A DNA stretch of 7,786 bases from Chloroflexi bacterium RBG_19FT_COMBO_55_16 (GCA_001795335.1 MGOK01000084.1:1-7786); one strand, 5' to 3'; shown: positions 1-7,043, counted from the stretch's first letter. Notes: a model not told the origin generated them from the sequence alone. A program made the numbers and translations.

Positions 1-158
1 TTGGATTGAAGTTCTTATACGAGGATTCCTGCGTTGATATTAATTATATCGCATCTTGAATATGGTCTTGTGATGGGCCGAGAGTTGGAGTATTTACACT
101 TAATTACACCAAATTGTTAAAATTGCTAAGGGAATCATTGGTCTGTGAAGATTTTCTA

Positions 159-187
159 TTGACTTTTCCTAGGGATCAATCTACACT
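159..187 (+). promoter_or_regulatory. Predicted sigma70-type promoter of the dha operon
   Basis: A TTGACT hexamer (159-164) is followed after exactly 17 bases by TACACT (182-187). These match the -35 consensus at 5 of 6 and the -10 consensus at 4 of 6 positions. The start would fall near 194, leaving an untranslated leader of about 110 bases before dhaK. CTAAT (186-190) and ATTAG (205-209) form a short inverted repeat around this start and could be an operator. This is pattern matching only. Confidence 0.45.
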
Positions 188-242
188 AATCACGTGCCAG
201 CCTTATTAGCACCATGTGGGAAGCGGTAGTAAAGAACGGCGC

Positions 243-272
243 TTGACAAATACATGGATCAGGGCCAAATAT
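243..272 (+). promoter_or_regulatory. Weaker alternative promoter close to dhaK
   Basis: A perfect TTGACA (243-248) lies 55 bases before the dhaK start. The -10 is poor: AAATAT at 267-272 with an 18-base spacer matches only 3 of 6 positions. It would give a very short leader. It is less likely than the upstream promoter but could work with an activator. Confidence 0.2.
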
Positions 273-292
273 TGCTCACATTCTCCCGGTTC

Positions 293-296
293 GGAG
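293..296 (+). promoter_or_regulatory. Ribosome binding site of dhaK
   Basis: GGAG sits 7 bases before the ATG at 304. This supports that start, as does the DhaK-like N-terminus that follows. Confidence 0.6.
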
Positions 297-303
297 TGAA
301 ACG

Positions 304-1305
304 ATGAAGAAATTGATCAACCATCCAGAAGATGTTGTTCGAGAAGAGCTGGAAGGGCTCGCTTTTGCTCATCCCGAGCTGATCAAAGTCCATTTCGACC
401 CGAACTATATCGCCCGGGTAGAGGCTCCAGTCAAGGATAAGGTAGCCCTTGTATCGGGGGGCGGATCTGGGCACGAACCGATGCACGGTGGGTTTGTCGG
501 GTATGGGATGTTAGATGCTGCTTGCCCGGGAGCCGTGTTCACTTCGCCCACGCCTGACCAGATGCTTGAAGCTACAAAAGCAGTGGATGGCAGTAAAGGA
601 GTTCTTTACATTGTCAAAAACTACACGGGAGATGTGATGAATTTCGAGATGGCGGCTGACCTGGCGCGCATGGAAGGCCTCCAGGTCGAGAGTGTGGTGA
701 TCGACGACGACGTCGCCGTGCAAAACAGCCTATATACGGCCGGGCGGCGCGGTGTGGGCAGCACGGTTCTGGCTGAGAAAATCTGCGGCGCAGCTGCTGA
801 GCAGGGTCGCTCACTGAGCGAGGTAGCAGATATCTGCCACAAGGTCAATCATTTTGGGCGGAGCATGGGCATGGCGCTGACCTCCTGCACGGTACCGCAC
901 GCCGGGAAACCCACTTTTGATCTACCTGAAGACGAGATGGAGATCGGCATCGGTATCCACGGCGAACCAGGCCGGAGACGCATGGATTTGAAACCTGCTG
1001 ATGAAATCGTGCAAATGTTGATCGAGCCGGTGATCAGCGACTTACCTTACAAGTCCGGGGACGAAGTCCTGCTGTTCGTCAACAGCATGGGGGGTACACC
1101 GCTGATCGAACTGTATATCGCTTACCGCCAGGCCCATCAAATGGCTATTAAACATGGTTTGAAGGTTGTCCGCAATCTGATCGGCGCCTATATCACCAGC
1201 CTGGAGATGGCGGGCGTTTCGATCACCTTGCTTAAGCTGGACGAAGACCTGAAAAGTCTGTGGGACGCACCGGTTCACACTCCTGGGATACGTTGGGGGA
1301 TGTAA
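304..1305 (+). CDS. dhaK: Dihydroxyacetone kinase subunit DhaK (PTS-dependent type)
   Basis: This is the substrate-binding subunit of the cytoplasmic PEP-dependent dihydroxyacetone kinase. It holds dihydroxyacetone covalently and presents it to DhaL-ATP, giving dihydroxyacetone phosphate. The 333-residue length is close to the usual 330-356. The glycine-rich [15 protein letters not shown] segment contains His57, and [11 protein letters not shown] contains Asp110; these correspond to the catalytic His56/Asp109 pair of the E. coli enzyme. GIGIHGEPG supplies His219, the residue expected to form the hemiaminal with the substrate. All key residues are therefore present. No ATPase domain is fused to it, unlike the single-chain ATP-dependent kinases. 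The stop codon shares one base with the dhaL start (TAATG), so the two are translationally coupled. Function is well supported by motifs and by the adjacent dhaL and dhaM. Confidence 0.97.
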   Translation: MKKLINHPEDVVREELEGLAFAHPELIKVHFDPNYIARVEAPVKDKVALVSGGGSGHEPMHGGFVGYGMLDAACPGAVFTSPTPDQMLEATKAVDGSKGVLYIVKNYTGDVMNFEMAADLARMEGLQVESVVIDDDVAVQNSLYTAGRRGVGSTVLAEKICGAAAEQGRSLSEVADICHKVNHFGRSMGMALTSCTVPHAGKPTFDLPEDEMEIGIGIHGEPGRRRMDLKPADEIVQMLIEPVISDLPYKSGDEVLLFVNSMGGTPLIELYIAYRQAHQMAIKHGLKVVRNLIGAYITSLEMAGVSITLLKLDEDLKSLWDAPVHTPGIRWGM

Positions 1306-1940
1306 TGGCAATTTCCAGGGATGATGTGGTTTTGTGGATTGAAACCTGCGCGGCAGTGATGGCCGGGGAACGAGCTTACCTGATCGAATTGGACGCGGCG
1401 ATCGGCGATGCTGACCACGGGGCCAATATGGACCGTGGCTTCCGTGCCGTCATGGAAAAAATACAAGGGATAGCTGATCAGGATATTGGCATGATTTTAA
1501 AAACTGTCGGGGTGACCCTGGTATCTACAGTCGGGGGCGCAGGCGGGCCGCTGTATGGCACTTTTTTCCTCCAGGCGGGGATGAAGACCCTTGGCAAGAT
1601 GGAAATGAGTCTGTTGGACTGGACCGCTGCCCTCGGTGCAGCAGTGGACGGAGTCATTGCCCGTGGGAAGGCTGAACCTGGAGACAAGACCATGATAGAT
1701 GCGTTATCCCCAGCCGTAAACGCGCTCCAGCAAGCCATCGAAGCGAATGAGACACTCGCCCAGGCGTTGAAGGATTCTGCAGAGGCAGCGAAAAGAGGAA
1801 TGGAAGCTACGATCCCGATGGTAGCGCGCAAGGGCCGCGCCAGCTATCTGGGCGAACGCAGCGCCGGTCATCAGGACCCCGGCGCGACATCTTCTTACCT
1901 GCTGCTCAAGGCTGCTGCTGAGGTATGGGCTAAGGATTGA
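1305..1940 (+). CDS. dhaL: Dihydroxyacetone kinase ADP/ATP-binding subunit DhaL
   Basis: DhaL carries a tightly bound nucleotide that acts as a cofactor: DhaM re-phosphorylates the ADP in place and DhaL passes the phosphate to dihydroxyacetone on DhaK. The ATG at 1305 overlaps the dhaK stop by one base and gives 211 residues, almost the same as E. coli DhaL (210). A longer in-frame start at 1260 lies inside dhaK and would add 15 unlike residues. With this start the Mg-nucleotide aspartates in the DAAIGDADHG motif are Asp30, Asp35 and Asp37, the same numbering as in E. coli. The glycine-rich GGAGGPLYGTFF loop and the C-terminal GRASYLGERSAGHQDPGA segment are also typical. A purine stretch, GGGGGA (1295-1300), is the likely ribosome binding site. 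The product should be cytoplasmic and work as a complex with its neighbours. Confidence 0.97.
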   Translation: MAISRDDVVLWIETCAAVMAGERAYLIELDAAIGDADHGANMDRGFRAVMEKIQGIADQDIGMILKTVGVTLVSTVGGAGGPLYGTFFLQAGMKTLGKMEMSLLDWTAALGAAVDGVIARGKAEPGDKTMIDALSPAVNALQQAIEANETLAQALKDSAEAAKRGMEATIPMVARKGRASYLGERSAGHQDPGATSSYLLLKAAAEVWAKD

Positions 1941-1955
1941 TCCTTTAGGTGCAAG

Positions 1956-4550
1956 ATGGTAGGACTTGTCCTTGTATCCCATAGCCGGGCGCTGGCTGAG
2001 GCGCTGGTGAACCTGGTCAAGCAGATGGCTTCCACGGAGCTGCGGGTGGCGTTTGCTGCTGGCGCTGGTCCCGACCGCCAGGAATTAGGCACCGACGCGA
2101 GTGAGATCTCCGCCGCGATCCAGTCTGTTTATTCACCAGATGGCGTGCTGGTGCTAATGGACCTGGGCAGCGCAGTGCTGAGCGCTGAGATGGCGGTGAA
2201 GTTGTTACCACAGGAGATGCAAGGAAACATTGTCTGCTGTGCGGCTCCGCTGGTGGAGGGGGCAATCGCCGCAAGTGTACAAGCGGGCCTGGGTAGCGAC
2301 CTCGAGACTGTCTGCCAGGAAGCGCAGCGCGCCCTGACTCCCAAGGTTGAACATCTCGGTGAGAGCCAGCCTGGTATAGGGGTTGAGATAAGCTCTCAAA
2401 AAATGCAAACCAAGGCGGAGACTCGAGCGATAACCCTGGTGCTTCAGAATCTGCATGGATTGCACGCCCGGCCGGCGGCTCGCTTCGTCCAGGTAGCGGC
2501 AGCCTATCAGGCTGACATCCAGGTCACGAACGCATCTTCAGGCAAAGGACCGGTTTCAGCCAAAAGTCTGAACGCTCTGGCAACGTTGGGCGCTTCACGC
2601 GGCGATCGCATCACTATCACCGCCAATGGACGCGAAGCCGCGCCAGCGCTGGATGCTGTGCGTCGATTAATTTTGGATAATTTTGGGGCTGAAGCAATCC
2701 AGGAAAAAGCCCAGCTCGCGGCGCCCACGGCTTATCAGGTAACAAAACCTTTATTGGGAGAAGCAATTCAAGGGATTCCGGTTTCGGAGGGGATTGTCCT
2801 GGGGCGAGCCTATCGCTACCAGCCAATCCTGCTATCCATCCCCGAGGATCACAGCGAACACCCAGAGCAGGAATGGGAATGTCTGCAACGCGCTTTGGAG
2901 AAAACCCGGCTGGCGATCCAAAGGCGCCGCGTGAGGTTGAGCAAGCGGTTAGGCGAAGCTCAGGCGGCGATTTTCGACGCGCATGTACTGATCTTGCAGG
3001 ATCCGGAGCTGCTCGACAAGGTTCGGGAGCGGATCTTTATCCAAGGCAAGAATGGTGCCTACGCCTGGCAGGCAAGTATCAACGAAGTGGCTGAGGCATA
3101 CCGCGCCCTGGCCGATCCATATCAGCAAGGGCGCAGCATAGATGTGATCGATGTGGGCAATCAGGTATTAAAGGAGATTTCCCTGCAGACCTCTTCGTTT
3201 GCTCCTTCGCTGCGCTCAGGACAAGGCTCAGGGCTTCAGTTTGAAATGACTAGTGATGCTCAGATTGAGTTCCCCGAACCAGCCATCCTGTTCGCCGAGG
3301 AACTCACCCCCACGGAAATCGCCCAACTCGACTTACGTTGTGTCCTGGGGTTAGTCACCGTTAGGGGTGGGCCGACCGCCCACAGCGCCATCCTGGCGCG
3401 AGCCCTGGGAATCCCTGCCATGACCGGGATCGACCTGAGCCTTCTGGAGGTTAAGGACGGCACCCTGGTTGCGGTGGATGGCTTCGATGGTGTGTTGTGG
3501 GTAGAGCCTGAGCAAGACGTTCAGCAGCAGCTGGCCAAGCGGCGCCAGGAGTGGTTAGAACGACGGTCGAGGTTATTGGAAAGCAGCCACGAACCGGCCT
3601 GCACGCGGGATGGGCGCTGGGTCGAGGTGGCGGCCAATGTCGGCAGCCTGGCTGCCGCCCAAGCAGCAGTGGAAAATGGGGCGGAGGGGATTGGCGTATT
3701 ACGCACAGAATTCCTTTACCTGGACCGCCTCACTCCACCCAGCGAAGATGAACAATTAGCGACTCTGCGTGCGATTGGACAAGTGATGGGAAATCGGCCG
3801 GTGATCGTGCGGACATTGGATGTGGGTGGTGATAAAGAACTGCCATATCTCGACCGGATACCAGAAGCCAACCCCTACCTGGGTGTGCGTGGACTACGCC
3901 TGTCTTTACGGCAGCCGGGGATATTCCTCCCCCAGCTGCGAGCAGTCCTGCGCGCCGGCGCGGATTTCCCCGTGCGGGTGATGTTCCCGATGGTTGCGGC
4001 ACAGGAAGAGATCGTGCAAGCCAGGCAGCTCCTGGAGCAGGCTCACCAGGAGCTTGTGAAAGAAAAGCTCCCCCATCGCTGGCCGGTTGAGACCGGGATC
4101 ATGGTCGAGGTACCTTCCGCGGCATTGCTCAGCGAAGCGCTGGCACCGCTGGTGGATTTTTTCAGCATCGGCACCAATGACCTGACCCAGTATACACTGG
4201 CGGCCGGGCGCGGCAACCCCGAACTGGCGGACTATGCGGATGCGCTGCATCCGGCTGTCCTGCGCTTGATCCAGCAAGTGGTCGATGCCGCTCACAAGCA
4301 CGGCAAATGGGTCGGGGTGTGTGGCGAAGTAGCCGGCGACCCGCTAGCAGTGCCGGTCTTGATCGGTTTGGGCGTGGACGAAGTGAGTATGAACCCGGCT
4401 GAGATCCCGCAGGTGAAGGCGGCTTTAAGACAGATCGACATAGTCAGCGCAAGGAGGGTCGCGGAGAAGGCTTTGAGGTGTGAGAGCACGGCCGCGGTGC
4501 GGCGGTTGGTACAAGAGTTTATGGATAAAAAATCGAGAGAGGGCAATTAG
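1956..4550 (+). CDS. dhaM: DhaM EIIA-HPr-enzyme I fusion, PEP-dependent phosphoryl donor for DhaL
   Basis: This 864-residue protein looks like a complete PTS phosphorelay in one chain. Residues 1 to about 130 are the DhaM/mannose-type EIIA domain: VSHSRALAEALV has the phosphorylated His9, and LVLMDLGSAVLSAEMA is the typical following motif. Residues about 157-245 are HPr, with GLHARPA (active His170) and a serine in AKSLNAL (Ser204) at the place of the regulatory Ser46. Residues about 275-864 are enzyme I: GGPTAHSAILARALGIPA contains the phospho-His476, followed by the C-terminal PEP-binding barrel with LRTEFLYLD, VRTLDVGGDK, GTNDLTQYTLA and VGVCGEVAGDP (Cys789). E. coli DhaM is 472 residues long and its EI part is truncated, whereas here the EI is full length. 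PEP should phosphorylate EI, then HPr, then EIIA, then ADP on DhaL. The gene starts 15 bases after dhaL. An extra segment near residues 412-430 contains a short repeat, listed separately. Confidence 0.93.
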   Translation: MVGLVLVSHSRALAEALVNLVKQMASTELRVAFAAGAGPDRQELGTDASEISAAIQSVYSPDGVLVLMDLGSAVLSAEMAVKLLPQEMQGNIVCCAAPLVEGAIAASVQAGLGSDLETVCQEAQRALTPKVEHLGESQPGIGVEISSQKMQTKAETRAITLVLQNLHGLHARPAARFVQVAAAYQADIQVTNASSGKGPVSAKSLNALATLGASRGDRITITANGREAAPALDAVRRLILDNFGAEAIQEKAQLAAPTAYQVTKPLLGEAIQGIPVSEGIVLGRAYRYQPILLSIPEDHSEHPEQEWECLQRALEKTRLAIQRRRVRLSKRLGEAQAAIFDAHVLILQDPELLDKVRERIFIQGKNGAYAWQASINEVAEAYRALADPYQQGRSIDVIDVGNQVLKEISLQTSSFAPSLRSGQGSGLQFEMTSDAQIEFPEPAILFAEELTPTEIAQLDLRCVLGLVTVRGGPTAHSAILARALGIPAMTGIDLSLLEVKDGTLVAVDGFDGVLWVEPEQDVQQQLAKRRQEWLERRSRLLESSHEPACTRDGRWVEVAANVGSLAAAQAAVENGAEGIGVLRTEFLYLDRLTPPSEDEQLATLRAIGQVMGNRPVIVRTLDVGGDKELPYLDRIPEANPYLGVRGLRLSLRQPGIFLPQLRAVLRAGADFPVRVMFPMVAAQEEIVQARQLLEQAHQELVKEKLPHRWPVETGIMVEVPSAALLSEALAPLVDFFSIGTNDLTQYTLAAGRGNPELADYADALHPAVLRLIQQVVDAAHKHGKWVGVCGEVAGDPLAVPVLIGLGVDEVSMNPAEIPQVKAALRQIDIVSARRVAEKALRCESTAAVRRLVQEFMDKKSREGN
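3203..3240 (+). repeat. Short repeat-like insert inside the enzyme I domain
   Basis: GCTCAGG occurs at 3214-3220 and again at 3226-3232, a 12-base period, within a segment translated as SLRSGQGSGLQ. The segment lies in the linker between the HPr-binding part of EI and the phospho-histidine domain, where E. coli EI is shorter. The wording resembles small dispersed repeats (CGCTCAGGACAAGGCTC-like) that many environmental bacterial genomes carry between genes. That comparison is from memory and was not searched. Confidence 0.35.
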
Positions 4551-4606
4551 AAGGTATTGTTAGGACGCTTAGAGTTTTATTGAAAAGGAATGAAGGTCAG
4601 GGTCCG

Positions 4607-5614
4607 ATGAGAGCATTTTTACCTCTCCTCACCATCGTACTATTATTGGCCAACGCTTGCTCGACCACCACAGCCATCCCAAGCGTAGACGTCCAACTCG
4701 CCGTGGAGAAAACTGTCACAGCTCTGGTTGCTGAGTTGACCGATGCATTGCTGGAAGCGACCGCAACGCCTGTTCCTACACAAATAGCGATAGAAATCCC
4801 TACCGAAATTATCTTATCGCATGAAACACCTGAAACCGTCTGTGCTCCGCCGGAGAGGGACTTCGAGATTGGGCTGGTCACGGAAGTCGTCGATGGCGAT
4901 ACGATCGAGGTGTCCATCGATGGCCGGAATTATGCTGTGCGCTATATCGGGATCGATACGCCTGAGCGTGGTGACCCTGGAGGAGCGGAAGCGAAAGCCA
5001 AGAACAGCGAACTTGTGTCGGGTGAGGTTGTGACGTTAGGTCGGGATGTCTCGCAAACTGACCGGTTTGATCGCTTGCTGCGTTATGTTTATTTATCAGA
5101 TAATACTTTTGTAAATGCGGAGCTGGTGCGTTCGGGTCACGCCAGAGCGGTGGCTTATCAACCGGATGTAAAATGCCAGGATCTACTGGAACAGATCCAG
5201 AGAGAAGCAAAGTTGTCAGGCCTGGGATTATGGGCGCAGCCGACTGCAACCATTATGCCACCCGCCGGAGTGATCGCTATTCAAGTGGGGGTGGATCCTG
5301 CTTGTTCGCAATTTAACGCCCCGGGAGACGACAATAATAATAAGAACGAGGAGTACGTCTGTTTCACCAACCAGGGAACCCAACCTGTTATCCTGACAGC
5401 TTGGACAGTGAAGGATTCGTACGGCTGGAGCTTCACGTTTCCAGAATTCTCCCTTGATGTGGGTGCGAGCGTCAAGGTCCGCACAGGGTGTGGAACCAAC
5501 ACCCAGGGGGATTTATATTGGTGCAGGAGTGAAACCGCCATCTGGAACAACGGCGGCGATTGTGTCTATTTGATAAATGGAGTGGGGGAAAAGGTCAGTG
5601 AGTATTGTTATTGA
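4607..5614 (+). CDS. Secreted lipoprotein with thermonuclease-like and lamin-tail domains
   Basis: This is probably an extracytoplasmic, Ca-dependent nuclease anchored to the cell surface. The ATG at 4607 gives a 335-residue product that begins with a compact hydrophobic signal, MRAFLPLLTIVLLLANAC. Cys18 is the candidate lipidated residue, although ANAC is a weak lipobox. An in-frame ATG at 4580 would add nine hydrophilic residues and lacks a good ribosome binding site, so 4607 is preferred. A low-complexity stalk (about 20-80, including TATPVPT) follows. Residues about 86-210 are a staphylococcal-nuclease-like domain with all key residues visible: Asp98 (VVDGDT), Arg112, Asp117, Thr118 and Glu120 (VRYIGIDTPE), and Arg156 (DRFDRLLRYVY). 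Residues about 225-335 look like a lamin-tail (LTD) beta-sandwich: EYVCFTNQGTQPVILTAWTV, TFPEFSLDVGASVKV and the late AIWNNGGDCVYL. The gene lies 56 bases after dhaM on the same strand. Nothing links it to dihydroxyacetone metabolism, so co-transcription may be incidental. Confidence 0.88.
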   Translation: MRAFLPLLTIVLLLANACSTTTAIPSVDVQLAVEKTVTALVAELTDALLEATATPVPTQIAIEIPTEIILSHETPETVCAPPERDFEIGLVTEVVDGDTIEVSIDGRNYAVRYIGIDTPERGDPGGAEAKAKNSELVSGEVVTLGRDVSQTDRFDRLLRYVYLSDNTFVNAELVRSGHARAVAYQPDVKCQDLLEQIQREAKLSGLGLWAQPTATIMPPAGVIAIQVGVDPACSQFNAPGDDNNNKNEEYVCFTNQGTQPVILTAWTVKDSYGWSFTFPEFSLDVGASVKVRTGCGTNTQGDLYWCRSETAIWNNGGDCVYLINGVGEKVSEYCY

Positions 5615-5621
5615 AATCGCC

Positions 5622-6956
5622 TCACTCTATCCGGCCTATATCGCCTTCCAAAATCACCCGATAGATCTTTACGGGGTCTTCTGCTGGACCACACTTCACC
5701 TGGCCATCCCTCACGTCAAAACAGGAACCGTGCCAGGGGCAGACGATCATGTTCCCTTCCAACTCGCCCTCGCTCAACGGCCCGCCGGCATGGGTGCAGG
5801 CATCTTGAGTGGCGTAAAACTCGCCATCCACATTGTAGACAGCCACAGGTTCACCCTTTAGGAAGAGAAGTTTGACCTGACCCGGTTTGAGTTCGCTGGT
5901 GCGAAATTCATTTTCTTTTAGTTCTAGCACCTCGAGCTGGGTTTCATGCTCTTCGAGAATCGAGATTTCTATCAAATCCCGCCTAAGGACAGGAATTTGC
6001 AGGTGAATTTCGCCATCACGTAGCTCCACGGGGTACATCTCCAGCCTTGCCTTGGGGTCGGTTAGCAGTTCACCATTAGTTAGGTTGTACTGAAAGCCAT
6101 GCCAGGGGCAGGTCAGGGTATCCCCCCGCAGGCTGCCTGTCGCGACCGGTCCGCCACGGTGCAGACAACTATTGCGCACAGCATACCAGTTGCCTTGATG
6201 GTGGAAGACACCAATGGAGAGGTCGTCAACCTGGATGATCTTTCGCTCACCATTCGGTATTTCAGCAGTCTGCGCGACGACCACATCTATGGTTTCTTGG
6301 GTCGTACGCATGCCCAGCCCCATCTCGTAAGCTTCGACAGCTAGTTGCAATACCGCATCCTGGTCGATGGAACCGCGTGAGGCGTAAGTCTCAGCCTCTC
6401 GCTCGTGGCCATATGCGCGGGAGAGCATTTCCAGGATAACCATCATGAGCAGGTTCCAGGCCTTCGAGGCGCGCACTTCCCAGTCACTGTCGATGTCGTG
6501 CAGCTCTTTGGTTATTGCCTCGCTGATGGCATGCGTCATGAACCCGACCTGACCGATGACATAACGCTCCGGGATGTAAATATTGGGATCGGCACCGCGA
6601 GAGGTATGGGCGCGCCCAACGTAATCGATATAGCGAGCGTAATTATCGTCGAAAACACCATAGGCGGTGCGCCGCCAGAAATTAGTCAGGTGGTGCATCC
6701 TTAACTGCAGGTACTCTTGATCGAGCGAGCCATCCTTTCTCAGGAAGTGTTTGCGGGTTGGCGGGTAGCGCAAGAGTTGCGCATAGAATTTGGATACGAT
6801 CTCCGGGATATACTTTTCGATGATGAAACGGCTCTCGTTGATGGCATCGGCGTCTGCCTGAGTGAAGCCGACGAATTCGGCCATATAGCGGAAATAGCGA
6901 CCGGAATCCTCCGCTCCCTGTTTGGTCTTGTCGTCCTGGGTGAGGGGAGTGGTCAT
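5622..6956 (-). CDS. Globin-coupled protein with two tandem Rieske [2Fe-2S] domains
   Basis: This 444-residue protein has no signal peptide and should be cytoplasmic. Residues about 18-190 resemble the globin of globin-coupled sensors and protoglobins: a long N-terminal helix, FYAQLLRYPPTRKHF (Tyr58 at the usual distal B10 place) and YVGRAHTSRGADPNIYIPERYVIG, where His117 is the expected proximal heme ligand. Residues about 190-232 are a helical linker. Residues about 233-323 are a first Rieske domain (Cys264-x-His266, then Cys283-x2-His286), and about 340-444 a second (Cys387-x-His389, then Cys406-x2-His409). Both have a 16-residue gap between motif halves and lack the disulfide cysteines of bc1-type Rieske proteins, so they resemble Rieske ferredoxins and NirD. 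No methyl-acceptor, cyclase or kinase output domain is present. A role in O2/NO binding with electrons passed through the clusters, for example NO detoxification, is inference. The start overlaps the stop of a micro-ORF. The 3' end is convergent with the nuclease gene. Confidence 0.9.
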   Translation of the reverse strand: MTTPLTQDDKTKQGAEDSGRYFRYMAEFVGFTQADADAINESRFIIEKYIPEIVSKFYAQLLRYPPTRKHFLRKDGSLDQEYLQLRMHHLTNFWRRTAYGVFDDNYARYIDYVGRAHTSRGADPNIYIPERYVIGQVGFMTHAISEAITKELHDIDSDWEVRASKAWNLLMMVILEMLSRAYGHEREAETYASRGSIDQDAVLQLAVEAYEMGLGMRTTQETIDVVVAQTAEIPNGERKIIQVDDLSIGVFHHQGNWYAVRNSCLHRGGPVATGSLRGDTLTCPWHGFQYNLTNGELLTDPKARLEMYPVELRDGEIHLQIPVLRRDLIEISILEEHETQLEVLELKENEFRTSELKPGQVKLLFLKGEPVAVYNVDGEFYATQDACTHAGGPLSEGELEGNMIVCPWHGSCFDVRDGQVKCGPAEDPVKIYRVILEGDIGRIE

Positions 6957-7030
6957 CTTCGATCTTTTCCTGCCAGCTGTTTCAGGGCGCGGGCATGTTC
7001 TTTTGTCAGTTGTGTTTGAGTTCTTTGCAT
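6953..7030 (-). CDS. 25-residue micro-ORF coupled to the globin-Rieske gene; antitoxin-like remnant or leader peptide
   Basis: An ATG at 7030 opens a 25-codon frame ending in TGA at 6955-6953, which overlaps the downstream ATG as ATGA. The start has a strong AGGAG (7043-7039) at an 8-base spacing, better than the site directly before the globin start. The peptide contains RTQTQLTKEHARALKQLA, which closely resembles the beta-strand and first helix of ribbon-helix-helix (CopG/VapB-like) antitoxins, but it ends where the second helix would begin. No continuation is seen in the other frames, because the globin gene starts there. It may be the retained 5' end of a truncated antitoxin gene, now serving to load ribosomes onto the next gene, or a genuine leader peptide. 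Confidence 0.5.
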   Translation of the reverse strand: MQRTQTQLTKEHARALKQLAGKDRR

Positions 7031-7038
7031 TGAGCTAA

Positions 7039-7043
7039 CTCCT
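7039..7043 (-). promoter_or_regulatory. Strong ribosome binding site of the micro-ORF
   Basis: AGGAG on the minus strand lies 8 bases before the ATG at 7030. It is the best Shine-Dalgarno sequence in this region and is the main reason to believe the micro-ORF is translated. Confidence 0.55.

Larger units (their letters stand above)
1..303. other. AT-rich non-coding leader upstream of dhaK
   Basis: No convincing gene lies here. The short frames open from the left edge on the plus strand close within 60 bases and show no recognisable peptide. The first 130 bases are clearly richer in A/T than the rest of the window, which fits an intergenic regulatory region. Visible structures are two TTACAC copies at 94-99 and 104-109 (10 bases apart), a promoter-like pair at 159-187, an inverted repeat CTAAT/ATTAG at 186-190 and 205-209 flanking the predicted transcription start, and a second TTGACA at 243-248. 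No dha regulator gene (DhaR, DhaS or DhaQ type) is present in the window. Confidence 0.6.

Noticed and set aside
103..112. ATTACACCAA shared exactly between the dhaK leader and the palindrome at 7055-7064
   Set aside because: Ten-base identities are expected many times by chance in a window of this size, and the leader copy lacks the second palindrome arm, so a shared regulator is not supported.
191..196. CACGTG palindrome at the predicted dha transcription start
   Set aside because: A six-base palindrome is frequent by chance and matches no bacterial regulator I can name with confidence.
1478..1831. 117-codon minus-strand open frame opposite dhaL
   Set aside because: It is a shadow of dhaL with an Ala/Ser-rich peptide and no plausible family.
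3906..4301. 131-codon minus-strand open frame opposite the enzyme I domain
   Set aside because: It lies fully antisense to conserved EI motifs, its peptide shows no recognisable domain, and it has the composition expected of a shadow frame in GC-rich coding DNA.
4878..5249. 123-codon minus-strand open frame opposite the nuclease domain
   Set aside because: It is antisense to a domain with all catalytic residues conserved, and its peptide looks like low-complexity shadow sequence.
5329..5345. Short AAT repeat (three units) in the lamin-tail linker
   Set aside because: Three units encoding Asn residues in a loop are too short to be a meaningful microsatellite.
5597..5626. Hairpin AGTGAG/CTCACT as a bidirectional terminator
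   Set aside because: A 6-base stem with an 18-base loop and no flanking T or A run is too weak to call a terminator.
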